The notes below the pieces were generated by a model. That model saw only the letters and a program-made list of their open reading frames with translations. It ran no database searches and was not told where the DNA came from. From NCBI GenBank assembly GCA_014529385.2, contig CM043964.1, positions 108,538,587-108,602,586 of the forward strand: DNA of 64,000 bases. The letters run 5' to 3'. This DNA comes from Adiantum capillus-veneris (lineage: Eukaryota > Streptophyta > Polypodiopsida > Polypodiales > Pteridaceae). Position numbers and translations under genes: made by a program. Of the stretch, positions 1 through 10,873 are shown in pieces; positions within the stretch are counted from its first letter, which is position 1; every line of letters begins with the position of its first letter.

Positions 1-151
1 CTAACTACTTTACTTAATTTACCTCCCACTGTAAGATGTATAACTCCTAACTTTAACTATCTTAAATCACTTCCAAGTGTGAGTTTCCTCTACACAACAC
101 AAGTAATCACTAACTACTTTACTTAATTTACCGCCCAATGTAAGATATATA
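1..151. repeat. Short direct repeat, about 109-bp period
   Basis: The first 42 bases recur at 110-151 with about three differences. The window starts inside the array, so the number of further copies to the left is unknown. Confidence 0.6.
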
Positions 152-878
152 CTTCACACGGAGCAGATAAAGACTAACTCAAAACTCAAAATCCTAGAAA
201 AAACTACATTTAACTAATTTAACTTTATATCCCAGGCTCTAAACTTTTACTACAAAAATTACATAACTAAATTCAAAATGGTTTTTTAATATTTTTTTGA
301 TGTTGTAAAGCTCGCGTATAGATGAGAAAAGAGGGAAGAGAGATCAATGAATGAGGAAGACAGTCCGTTTTCATCGTATATATAGGGCTATATTTCGATC
401 GAAATATTTGTTTTGATCAAAATTCTAAAAAATTATACGATACAGTGTTTTTGCTGATGTGGCACCGTATAATAGGGTTGAATAAAGATAGGTGTCGTAT
501 AATACGCCCATTTAAAGCATATTATACGTACATAATATAACATAAACTTACCGCGCACGTACACACACACACTCAAGGCACTGCTCTCAATTTGTTTGAT
601 GAGATGCTCTGATTTTTTTGTGCTTGGTTGAGTCAACTCCTAAGCCTTGCTTGATGCCACAATTCAAGATCCCAAGCTTGATTTGATGCCCACAAGCTCT
701 AAAAAACTCTCTTGACTTCCTTGTTGCTCGTTGAGTCCCAACAAATACCAATTTCTTGCTGATTGGTTGCGTTCACTCTCAAGCTTGGTCAAGGTTCTAA
801 GTATTTCCAAAGGCTTCCCTCCTCAGTTCAACCTGGAGATGAAAAGTATATATGTGTGTGCATGTGTACCTAAGTATA

Positions 879-897
879 TGTGTGTGTGTGTGTGTGT
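879..897. repeat. TG microsatellite
   Basis: About nine TG units. A shorter broken TG run lies just upstream (852-867), and both are followed by the same ACCTAAGTA, suggesting a small local duplication. Confidence 0.7.
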
Positions 898-1141
898 ACC
901 TAAGTACACAACCCGAGCTCTCCAAATTGATCTCAATTGGGCTTGCTTGCACTTAATTCTCTTGCTTTGTTCACCTTCAAGATCACTAATTCTCCCATTC
1001 TCACTAATTTGCCATCAATTTTTTTCTTGCTCGAATGCTACTTTGTCCTCCTCAAATCCAACTCCAAAATATTTTCAAGATTCCATGGAATCCACATGAA
1101 AGACTCCATATGTGTGAGGGGAGCAGGGAGCGATAGTACTT

Positions 1142-1153
1142 GCTCTGATATCA
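1142..1153 (-). other. Possible decayed primer binding site
   Basis: GCTCTGATATCA is one base from the complement of TGGTATCAGAGC, the initiator-Met-tRNA primer site used by plant LTR retrotransposons. If real, it marks a minus-strand element whose LTR would lie just to the right. I could not find matching LTR or gag sequence, so chance is a fair alternative. Confidence 0.25.
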
Positions 1154-1244
1154 CTTGAGGGGGAAGGGATCCCCATGCTAGGTGTGTAGGAAGAGGGAAG
1201 GAGAGGAGATGTATGAGGAGGTTTTGGTGGAGCTATGTGATAAT

Positions 1245-1417
1245 CATTCTCACTTTCCTCTTTCTTCTTTATGACGAAACGAATAATGTAGATGGGCGAC
1301 TATTGACTTGGCCTAAACCCCAGCAGATGATGTGAACTTAGTTCTTCAAAAGCAGAAAACATAGTCATGGGAAAAGAGGATAAGTTTTATGATTTTCTTT
1401 AAAACAAACTAAAATGA
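1245..1417 (+). pseudogene. Left remnant of level-0 G1 gypsy gag
   Basis: The last stretch before the giant-LTR element includes ATAAGTTTTATGATTTT, which matches the G1 gag-pol linker copy near 12925. When the giant element is removed and one AATGA kept, the sequence runs on into 39343, where the match to G1 13000-13300 continues. I infer that the giant element landed in an older G1 copy. The left arm alone matches only weakly, and its outer limit is approximate. Confidence 0.45.
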
Positions 1418-4400
1418 TGTGAGGTCCCCGCCAATACCAAGATCGGGATGGGATCCTTGACAGGTCTCAAGGTCTGATAAAAATTAGTGTCTCTAAACAA
1501 GAAAAATCCAAGGAATCGAGCTTTAACATTGACAATGGTTTGGGTCTATAGCCTTAGAAGAAGACCTAGTCCTGTCTCACAGTGGAAACGGGACAACGTA
1601 TTAAAAGTCCAAAAAAACTATTTCGAACCTATAACTGCCACAATTGGGCTAAGGTATCCTCAACCAACTCTTTTTTCCCCCTAACAGATGTGAGGGCACA
1701 GCCGCTGGTGGACTCCTCTTCCAAGTAAAGAAGTTTTCTAAACGTTTTAGTGCACAGGGATGGATAGTTACTTGACTAATCAGGTCCACCCGTTCATGAT
1801 TGCCAACCTTAGTCAATCCCCACTTACCACCCCGCACTCACACATGATTTCTGTGTTATTTAATTACTACCACGTTCTTATCACAATTAAATTAATGATT
1901 CCTTTTATACTTCATAACAAGAATTTATTCAAACAGCCCTTGAAAACAATATTGAAAACATTCTTTTAGCAAACAGACATCTTTAAACTTAAGACAGGGT
2001 ACTGTCAATCAAAACATTGTCCATAATAACCATGACCAGTACTCTTCTTGTCTCAAGACCACCTAAGGGTGAAAAAACGGCACCCATTCCTTATTCAGTG
2101 GATAAACCCCCACCCAAGGTTCCAGGTGCCCATACACCAAACCAGTTGCTCATACAACCGGGCGGCTTCCCTAGGATAAAAAACGGTATCCTAACTTATG
2201 GAGAAACATCAAAACATGACACGGAGTAGAAACTCAACGTTCATGGGGGTAACCGACTTATCCGTGGCTAGAAAGCCAATCATTATCATCAATTTATACT
2301 AAGGAGTTGGAGGTGTCTTGATACAAGCTTTCTTAAGGATGCTCAATCATATCTTTCCTATTTCAACCAGTTTTAACCCAAACAATTCTTTCCTACATTA
2401 TAAACAAATGCACATTGGAAGTTACCTTCCGTTTTCAGCTAGTTTATCCTTCCTAACCTTACGTATGCAATGCTAACTTAAAAATGAACTTTAAAATATT
2501 TTAAATGAACAAAATAGAAATCCACTTGGGACTGCGCGTCCATGTGTTGTTGGGCGGGCGCTCGTAGACTCTTCTCTGTTGGCCTCTAGCTAGGCCCAGC
2601 CTCATGGTCATTAGTGGCTTTGTTTGGCTTGTTGCTAACATCCTCTTCCTCAGTAAGAGGATTTCCCCTGGTTCTCTTTGGAGCCATGTCGGTTGCCTTA
2701 TAAAAAGACTTAATCCATTAGAAGTTTAATTGAATAATCCTCTTTTTCCTTTTTTACCCAAAAATAAGGATTTTTGGAGTGAGTAGGTATCTTTAATAGT
2801 CAATTTGATGAGATATTCCTCCTGTAACTTTCTATGCTATAAGTAATTTCCCATAATTACTACTTAATTTGGGAAGTCCTTTAACTAGGTTTTTCCTTAG
2901 TCTATCTTCCATTTTAACCTTAGTAAATTATAAATTTCTATCCACTAATGGGTTACTCTCCCTAAATTGTAATTGAATATGTTCTATCTTTAATAATTTT
3001 CATAAATTTGATTAATAACCTTTTCCTCCTATACTTATGGTCTAAATTAGGTAAGATCTTACTGATAGTAACTTGTTATACCATCCATTTATGTTGAGGT
3101 AAGTTTTCCACCCTTCAATAGTGATTTTAGACCTCAGGGTTTTCTTTGGTAATAAGATAAATTCATTTACTAATTTTCCTTCTCTATTTTATACGCAAAA
3201 TCAATTACTTTTATTGAAAATAAATACCTAATCTATTTATATGAAGTTGGGGTATTTATCATGGATTCCCCAAGGTGTGTTCTGTCTTTGATATTTATAT
3301 CAAGGGTTTTTGGATTAATTTACTATATTTTCCGTTTTATTTTTTTCTAAAAATTAATATAATTTTACTAGGATAATTAGATAAATTAATTATCTGAGCT
3401 TCACATAATTATCACAGGTTTCCTAAGGTATAATTAACCTCTAATAAATAACTCAAGTCATTTTGAATCTATTTTCTAATTTCCCCTATTTAATTTGTCC
3501 TAAAAATAGAGTATTTATGCTAAAGTAATAATATAAATTAATTATCTGAGCTTCTCCTCATTATCATAGGTTCCCTAACATGTAATTAACCTCTGATAAA
3601 TAACTCAACTCAATTTGAATCCATTTACTAATTTTTCCTATTTAATTTGTCCTAAAAACAAAGTATTTCTGCTAAAATAATTAGATAAATTAATTATCTG
3701 AGGTTATCTTAATTATCATGGGTTTCTAATAGCTAATTAACCACTGATAAATAACTCAAAGCATATGGAATCAATTTACTAATTTCTCCTATTTCATTTG
3801 TCTTAAACACAGAGTATTTCTTTTAAAGTAACTAGATAAATTAATTATCTACACTTCTCCTAATTATCACAGGTTCCCTAATACATAATTAACCACTGAG
3901 AAATAACTCAAAGCACTTGAAATCATTTGACTAATTTCCCCTATTTGATTTTTCCTAAAAACAACGTATTTTTGCTAAAGTAATTAGGTAAATTATTTAT
4001 TTGAGCTTCTCCTAATTATTACGGACTCCCTAAAATATAATTAACCACTGATAAATAGCTCAAAGTATTTGAAATCAATTTACTAATTTCTCTTATTTAA
4101 TTTGTTTTAAAAACAGAGTATTTCTACTAAAGTAATTAGGTAAATTAATTATCTGAGCTTCTCCTAATTATCATGGGTTTTATAACATATAATTAACCAC
4201 CGATAAATATCTCAAAGCATTTTGAATCAATTTGATTATTTTCTCTTTAATTTTCTCAAAAAAATATTGTAATTCTACCTAATTAATTAGGAAATTTACT
4301 CAAAAAATTATAGGATAATTTTTCTAAATTAATGACTATCTAATGTAGCTCTGATAATGATCTCAAATTAATCTAAGCTTAATTAATATATTTCTCATTA

Positions 4401-5210
4401 ATTTATGGTTAATCTGGCTAATTTCAGCCCTAATATGATAGGATAATTAATTAGCTTAACATGTCCAAACTTAACTACAACAATCAGCAGAGAATATTTA
4501 ATTAAGAGAGGTTTTATGAGTATACATAGGCCTAATATTTAATTTATTAACAAAATAGATTAATCTAGCATTGCTAATTAAGAAGGATTAGGCTAATTAC
4601 CGTTTAAGTTAATCAACTAGAGCTTAATCTCTAGTGATTTTTGTGTAGCGTTCTCTTTAGATGAGAGAGAGAGTGTCAAGGCTCCGAGTCTTCTTTAAAT
4701 TGTGAAGCAAGGGTTATATTTATAGGTTTCTGGGCACTCACAGGCTGGAAAATGGCAGTAACTTGCATCCCAAGCAGCCCTCCAGGTCAAAAAAACGCCC
4801 CCTACTGCTAAATCTAGTCTGGGACAGTTCATCATTACCCCACACAGCCCCTCTCAGCTTCCAGAATTGATTTTTACTATTTTCACTGATTTTTAATGAT
4901 GAAAATTGAAAATATCAGTAATTTCTAGAATCTTCGGATAAGAAAGTCTTTGTTAATAATAATTACTGAAACCATCCAATTTTTCTTAACTAATTGAATT
5001 CCTAGTGTAACCTTTCAAGGCCCGTAACTTTTCCAAATTTTATCGGAATTCTGTTCTGAAAATTTCTAGCCTGGGGTTTGTTGTGCTTAAGATTCCAAAA
5101 ATACCAATATTTGCCACGGTCAGACAATTCTAGATTGGTTTTTCAATAATCATATCAATTGAATTAAGCTTTATACAATCTTTAAGGTTTTAGAAACTGG
5201 AAACCTTACA
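1418..5210 (-). repeat. Left (3') LTR of giant-LTR element
   Basis: This LTR is 3793 bp, with TG...CA ends. It aligns with 32324-39342 over its whole length once the two insertions in the right copy are removed. Over the first 200 bases I count roughly one difference per ten to twelve bases, so the insertion is clearly older than G1 or C1, whose LTRs differ by about 3 percent. The sequence is AT-rich, and the middle holds degenerate tandem units of about 150 bp. Confidence 0.88.
3380..4250. repeat. About six degenerate 150-bp units in LTR
   Basis: Units carry the shared words ATCTGAGCTTCTCCTAATTA, TAATTAACC-CTGATAAATA and TTTGTCCTAAAAA-AGAGTATTT. The ATCTGAGCTT word recurs near 3391, 3544, 3697, 3847, 3998 and 4149, a spacing of 148-155 bp. 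The same array is in the right LTR at about 35890-36540 and 37870-38310, so it predates insertion. Confidence 0.75.
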
Positions 5211-5328
5211 ATCACCCCAACTTAAGAATTTGAGATACCCTCATCTCAACCGAAATTGGGAAAATCTTTGAGAAGAGAAATTCATCCTCCCAAGTGGCAT
5301 CTTCGAAGGAATAACCTTTCCACTTTAC
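5211..5328 (-). pseudogene. Chromodomain C-terminal half, level-1 element
   Basis: Read on the minus strand, this is an open stretch with KWKGYSFEDATWEDEF, the hallmark of a chromodomain at the end of chromovirus integrases. It ends at ILKLG and a stop just before the purine tract and LTR. In the family this domain guides integration by binding modified histone tails. G1 inserted inside the codons for LIKWKG: the target copies are TTTAC at 5324-5328 and TTTAT at 30158-30162, differing by one base. The N-terminal half of the domain continues at 30158 on the other side of G1. Confidence 0.8.
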
Positions 5329-5530
5329 TGTTAGAAGCTGGACACACCCCACGGCAGTAACTACTCGGAGGATTATTATTTTTTGTAATTATTCATTCAT
5401 TGAGGAAAACCTGATTTTTCACCTTGTAAATATTGGGACTTACAGAAGTTTCCAGATTGTATCCCAGTTTTGATAGTTAGATCGAGTAGATGGTTGATTT
5501 TGGAATTTTAGGGTTTGAGAAATTGTAAGG

Positions 5531-5542
5531 TATATATACCAC
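5531..5542 (+). promoter_or_regulatory. Candidate TATA box in G1 LTR
   Basis: GGTATATATACC lies about 200 bases into the LTR and is conserved in the 3' LTR near 29422. In gypsy LTRs the U3 promoter drives the genomic RNA. No transcription start can be fixed from sequence alone. Confidence 0.5.
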
Positions 5543-5615
5543 TTTTTGACCTTAATGAAAAAACCTTTTGTCATTTTTAAAAACAAGTTTTGAAGTCTGT
5601 GAGTGAGCGTACTAT

Positions 5616-5619
<4 letters not shown>

Positions 5620-5702
<83 letters not shown>
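5620..5702. repeat. AG microsatellite, about 41 units
   Basis: An uninterrupted AG run. The 3' LTR has only a few AG units at the same place (29511-29521), so the run expanded in this LTR after insertion. ORFs that read as RERERE or SLSLSL here are artefacts. Confidence 0.95.
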
Positions 5703-5705
<3 letters not shown>

Positions 5706-6336
5706 GCTTCATCTTGACGCTACGTGTGCTCCGGTGGTCTGAATCGGGTGCGAAGAAGTGGAGCGTGTTGCCCTCGACGAGAGCTACGCGCCGATAACTA
5801 CATTGCGTGCATACGGTCCGGTATTACGAGCTCCTTCTATGAGCTTCATCGGGTGTTTGGGTGAGTATGCGTTGTCCGATTTTGCATTGCAGCATATCCA
5901 CGGGTTCACATTGAGTAGAACTACACATTAAGTACTTTAGATTTTGGAAATGAAGACGTGCAGATTTCGGCCAGACATCCTACGTGTTTCTGCACCGAGT
6001 GTTTTGGGTTGGGATTTTGGTTCATAGACCTTAGGGAGAGCGACCTATTGGTAGTAGTAGGGTCTCCTTCAAGTTCTATGGTGTTTCAAGATGGTTTGAT
6101 GGGTGTTCGACTCTAGAAAGCGTTGTAGGAAGTTTCCTCTTATGCACTCTTGAAGGCTGTGACTTAGACAATTGGTAGAGACCTCAGTAGGAATTAGTTA
6201 GGAGTCGATCGAGTGTAGGTTGACACCTTATGCTTGCTTCCACGTGCCTGCGGGTCGAGCTTCGTGCTTAGCTGACATTACATGTTAGGTGAGTTCTCGC
6301 TGTGCTGACGTCCATCGCGGCGTATCCGTCCAACAT

Positions 6337-6355
6337 TGGAGCCGCTGCGGGGGAC
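6337..6355 (+). other. G1 primer binding site
   Basis: TGGAGCCGCTGCGGGGGAC begins one base after the 5' LTR. It resembles the plant gypsy primer site of the TGGCGCCGTTGCCGGGGA type (generally assigned to tRNA-Asp), with about three mismatches. The tRNA assignment is tentative. Confidence 0.6.
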
Positions 6356-6865
6356 GAAAACCTTAGGTAGGTGACCGAGACTAATCCTTGAGGATTGGGA
6401 TTTTTGGCTTGCCAAGAGTCTCGCTTTACATTTAGATAGGATCAGAGGGTGGAGGACTCTCTAGGTCTTAGAGGGAGTGTAGAAAGCGTGTGTCTGGCCT
6501 AGATCCTTGGACTTAGGTAGTTTTAGGTGGTAGTCGAGTTCTAGAGTAGGAGTTGGAGTGGTAGAAGCGGTGAGAGGAGAGCTTGAGAGTCCGGAGAGGC
6601 CAAAAAGCAACCAAAAACACCATTATCACCATTTCACATGATAGGTAGGAGTAGAGTAAGTTGGATATCATGATTCAGGATCTAGAGCATTTCATGCATG
6701 TACACTTGCTTGGTAAAGTCATTACAAGTTTGTAAATGACGCAAAAAGACACAAAACTGTGTTTGAAAGCCTAATTGAAGTTCAAAAGCTACTGTGAGTG
6801 TTTCTGATAGATCTACAGAGCATCAGGAGCATTCCTGTCAGAAAAAAATTTAATTTTAAGCCAAA

Positions 6866-7733
6866 AGACATCCTACGTGTAGGATATCTACAGGCTAATC
6901 TGGGAGGAATTTTGGGATTTTGAGTTGACCAGTGTGTTTAGAAGGTAGGGTTTACCCTAATTTCAACTGGAAAGTGAAAATTTGACCATATCTTGACAGG
7001 ATAAGGCCAGATAGACTGAAATTGCCAGACATCCTACCCAAATAATGCCAAAACATTATTTTGAGACCAAAACCATAAGATGGCTGCATGAGCATGTCTT
7101 GCATGATATATTGAGTGATTGAAAGGGGTTTCACCTCATTTGGGTGAGAAAATTGGATTCAAAGCGGACTTTAGCACTTTTGACCGAAAAAGGAAAGAAC
7201 AGCTGAAATTTGGGACTTTTGACATCTAAACCAAAATCTAAGCATACCACTGGGTTATTGACATCAAGGGGAAGCTGTGGGACAAGTCTGGGGTCAAACA
7301 GGCCAAAAAGACATCCTACGCGTAGGATGTCTTCCGAGTGATTTTGGACTCCAAACTAAATTTTGAGCATACCAAAGTGATCAGCAACTCAAGGGGAGCC
7401 TGGGCTTTGAGTTTGAAGCCATTCTGATGAAAAAGACATCCTATGCGTAGGATGTCTAAAGCAAGAAATTGAAGCCAGACTTTGACAGTGAGCATAGCCA
7501 AGTGTTGTATAGCCTAAGGCAAGCCTCCTAATCAATTTTGGTCCAATCTGGAGTTGATTAGACTGATCAATATCAGCAACAGGCTGTCGGAACAGATTTC
7601 TGACTCATTGACCAGCTAATAGGTGTCCAAATCAAAAAGTAAAAGCAGTTGTAAGCTCAGCACAACAAGGGAAAACCACAGTGCAAAAATCCAGGCAAAA
7701 CACAACAGAAGACATCCTACGCGTAGGATGTCT
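6866..7733. repeat. Palindrome array, 5' copy
   Basis: The unit is AGACATCCTACG followed directly by its reverse complement, 24 bp in all. Copies are at 6866-6889 (two mismatches), 7309-7332 (perfect), 7434-7457 (one mismatch) and 7710-7733 (perfect). A half site lies at 7027-7037. Intervals are 443, 125 and 276 bp. As DNA it could bind a dimeric protein. As RNA each copy can fold into a tight hairpin or pair between two genomes. Confidence 0.9.
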
Positions 7734-8110
7734 ATTGGGACATACTGGAAAGAAAATTTGACGTGGCATAGACAATGAGATTCTATTTGGCTTAGGGATT
7801 CCATAACTTCTTTTAGAAGTGAATTTGGACCTTGTTTGCCCATCTGATGAAGCAAAGACTGAATTTAGACTTTTCCGTGTAAATTGACCAACATTCGAGG
7901 GAAGTACAGTTTCAAATTAGCAAACCTATTCCAGAACATCAGCACTGTATAAAATACAGTAGTGGTTGAGATTAACTCTTCAGTTATACCAATCATTACT
8001 AGATAACCTCTAGCAGATAAATGCGTTGATTCGATTGCCGAAATTAAAACGCTTGTGTACAGGTATATTCAGCAACAAATCAAGAAGTTGTGCAGAAACT
8101 GACCCTTTGC

Positions 8111-8119
8111 CAGGTGAGT
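8111..8119 (+). promoter_or_regulatory. Possible splice donor upstream of gag
   Basis: CAG/GTGAGT matches the plant 5' splice consensus and sits about 30 bases before the gag start. A spliced RNA from here to the downstream extra ORF would be one way to express that ORF. This is suggestion only. Confidence 0.3.
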
Positions 8120-8142
8120 GGTTGGATTTGTGATAAATTGCA

Positions 8143-9588
8143 TTGATAAGTTTGATGAATTTAAGATCAGGAAGATACATTGTTAGAGACCAGAAGGTGG
8201 CAGGTGACCAAGGTAGCTTAGTGTCCAGCGAAGAGAGTGTAACTCAGGCAAGGCTAGATCCGCTAGCACCGATTATTGAGGAAGGTAGTGATACTGACAC
8301 TTCGTTAGACAAATCTTTCTTCATGATGGATAGTCAACATCCAGGAGGTTTCACCTATGATGGATCTATGCAAGGAGGAAGCACCTCCCAAAATCCTTTG
8401 AATGATTCCAAGCTCACGGTGATCTTCTTAGAGGGAACAAACTCTAGAGGAGCCCTCGTCTATTCTGACTATCAAGGCCGCAAGTGCCTTTGAATTGAAG
8501 AGAGGCCAACTCAAAGATTGGAGATAATCCGAGTATATGATGATGGAGATAGATTCGGAGACAAAAAGGGGAACCACTATTTAATAGTTAGTAACCCTGA
8601 AGATTACAATAGATATAGAGATAACATGGCAAAAGGAAAAATGGTTTCAGAAACTCAAGAACTGCCACCAAACATTGATCGGCCCGGAACTATTTTTATG
8701 TATGATAAGAAAACAACCAGGGTTCCAACTTATAACGAGAACGTGGGAATCTACAAACATGAGAGTGAGGGTATAGTCTCTTTCTTTCGCAGCAAAGAAC
8801 CATACATAAACGAATTAAGCAAAGACAAGGTTCTTTACTTATTCTCTTATGAAACTGCTACGGGAAAGGGTATAGTTTTTGTTGATAGATATGGGCGAGA
8901 ATACCAACGTATTCTCCCATAGGAAGTAGAAAGGGCAACAGGTCCAGGAGCATTAGCATATGCCCCTGAAGAAGTACCAAGAAACACCTACACCCCAAGC
9001 AAGTCAATGAATCCTTTTTCAGATGAGTATGACACTACCTCACATTCCACCCGACCGCAAGTATTCAACAACCTAGGCCAACCAGCAAACCAACCATCAT
9101 TGCAGGCATGGCTTCGGCAGAGTTCAACAATGGAACCAGACCGAAACCGAGATGGTTATCAAGCCGCACTAGGGCTCAGGGATTTACAAGAACCACCACT
9201 CTATTCAAGGTATCAGGAAGAGAGTAAGCCAAAGACTCAAGGGTCAATAGAGCCTGGAGGACCACCCATAGAACGAGTTCAAAGGGAAGAACCACCTCCA
9301 GCGAGAACCGTTAGAAATTATGGCTTAGGAGCACCATTGGGAGAGGAACTAGCCTATTACAGAAGGCATGAGGATGTATATCGATTAGGACGGGGAGATC
9401 CAATGATGAGGTTTGTATACCATCAAAGAATTAGACCTTCTCAAGTGCAAAAATGGGTAAACAAGAAACACACAGAAAGCAGAGACCCAAGAGATCATGT
9501 AGTAGCCTTTGTGCGTGTAATTAGAGCCGAAGAGGTGTTAGATTTTCCTACCCAATTTGCAGGGTTTGGACTCCTCCCTAGAGGATGA
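8143..9588 (+). pseudogene. G1 Gag, N-terminal region
   Basis: One frame, interrupted by TGA at 8491 and TAG at 8920, runs from an ATG at 8143. A second ATG at 8155 gives MNLRSGRYIVRDQK, close to the LRSG start seen in many plant gypsy Gags, so 8155 may be the real start. The region has no catalytic motif. It is hydrophilic and rich in charged and proline residues, with the usual matrix-like poorly conserved character. The frame changes near 9575-9590, where the capsid-like domain begins in another frame. In Ty3/gypsy elements Gag forms the particle that packages the RNA. This copy cannot make it intact. Confidence 0.75.
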
Positions 9589-10873
9589 TGCTGCCACTTG
9601 GTTTGACTCTATGGAGCGTAGAGACTTTGAGTCGATGGAGGAAGTGTTTGACGAGTTTATCGAGGAATTCTCTCAAAGGGGAATAGCTCATAATACCGTC
9701 TGACAGATCCATAAATTCAAACAGAAAGATGGAGAATCTGTACGAAAGCCAGCCCTAAGACTAAAAAGATATGTTAAGTTATGTCCTGTTGAAGAACTGT
9801 CAACTCAGTCTAGACTTATGCTGGTATTCATCCAAGGACTAAGAAATGCAGATCTCCAGAAAGACTTACATATGAAGAGGAGCACGACGTTGAATGAGTT
9901 GACCAAGGAGGCTCTTTACCTTGTGGACAATTGTGCGGTCTACAAAGAAGGGGAGTTCAAGGACCTTGATGACGATTCTTCTTCACAGCAAAGTGGAAGC
10001 AAGTCTTCTAAGACAGAACCGAAAGGAGAAGTAGCTGTAAACCAGGAGCATTTCGTAGATGAAGTGCTAAAAAAGATCAACTTGTACGCCAAACCCCAGG
10101 CTAAACAGCCCAAGTGGTGTGCTATTGAACAAAAATGGAAAAACCATGGGACCGAGGAATGTTATTATAACAAGGGATATGTGAGAGAGAGAGCTTACGC
10201 TCCCCAAGCTCCAGTAGCTTCCCCTCAAGTTCCACCGATGCCTACATATCAAGCATGCAACTTACCAGGACTTGTAGGTGTAGAAAGACCACAACCTGTG
10301 TTGGGACAACAACCACCCCTACCAGGATTACGACCAGTTGGTATAAGATACACACCAACAGTAACTGAATCAGAGGATAAGGATTTGGTGCCTATGCATG
10401 CATATTATGAAGATCCCAATGGATATGCGGCAAACCTTGTCTATTATTCACTGGAAGAACCCTCGACACCAGAACCATGGAGCATGATAGGAAATATAGG
10501 ACCACCAACTGCTACACAGACAGCAGGAGAAGGAAGATATAGCTTAGATGAACGAACATTGTTGTTCATAGCCAATGGAGGCATGGGCGGACAGAGACAT
10601 GCTTACCAACAAAGAGGAGCTCAAGGAGCACCTCAACAACCCAAGGGACCCTGCTACAAGTGTGGTGGAGACCATTGGCGGAGAGACTGTCCTCATGATG
10701 AAATCATTAGAGTCAATGCGTATTGCCCAGAATGTGGAATTACTCAATTGATTCTCGATTGCCCTAAAAACCCGAGCAAAGGAGCAAAAACCACCTTGAA
10801 CATGTTAGAAACAGTACCTTCCAGTGGAGGATCGGAAAATGAAACAATCATATCTATTCAGGCGGTCACATGA
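9576..10873 (+). pseudogene. G1 Gag, capsid and nucleocapsid
   Basis: The capsid (retrotransposon gag) domain starts with AATWFDSMERRDF and DEFIEEFSQRG near 9590-9680, after a frameshift, with one TGA near 9702. It continues with LSTQSRLMLVFIQGLR. After a proline- and glutamine-rich stretch come a zinc knuckle CYKCGGDHWRRDC (near 10652-10690) and a second, imperfect one, CPECGITQLILDC (near 10724), whose His is missing. Knuckles bind the packaged RNA. The same two motifs are in the minus-strand G1 copy at 62791-62973, which confirms the family. The frame ends at a TGA at 10871. Confidence 0.85.

Larger units (their letters stand above)
1..1244. other. Unclassified AT-rich left flank
   Basis: I see no convincing coding region here. 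Short ORFs are present on both strands but none shows a recognisable domain. The stretch holds a direct repeat at 1-42 and 110-151 (two nearly identical copies starting CTAACTACTTTACTTAATTT), several short inverted motifs around GTATAATACG between 435 and 535, and a TG microsatellite near 879. It may be remains of old elements, but nothing identifies them. Confidence 0.5.
5329..6335 (+). repeat. G1 5' LTR
   Basis: 1007 bp, TG...CA. It has a TATA-like GGTATATATACC at 5531-5542, followed about 80 bases later by the AG microsatellite. It is 70 bp longer than the 3' LTR, and the AG run accounts for the difference. It holds a half copy of the internal palindrome (AGACATCCTACGTGT at 5973-5987). Confidence 0.9.
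6356..8142 (+). other. G1 leader, non-coding
   Basis: About 1.8 kb between the primer site and gag, with no ORF of substance. It holds four copies of the 24-bp palindrome and several sentence-like repeats around them (for example GAAGCCATTCTGATGAAAAAG before the copy at 7434, echoed before copies at 25428 and 25557). Near its end CAGGTGAGT (8111-8119) fits a splice donor. Confidence 0.7.

Noticed and set aside
2017-2229. 70-codon ORF repeated at 34528-34740
   Set aside because: It is conserved only because it lies in both giant LTRs; no coding signal beyond that, with substitutions in all codon positions.
5440-5797. ORFs of alternating Ser-Leu or Arg-Glu on both strands
   Set aside because: They are translations of the AG microsatellite in the G1 5' LTR. 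The same applies to 49589-49882 and 50278-50718.
6866-7733. CRISPR-like array of spaced repeats
   Set aside because: Repeat copies are few, irregularly spaced and palindromic, in a eukaryotic retrotransposon; no cas genes.
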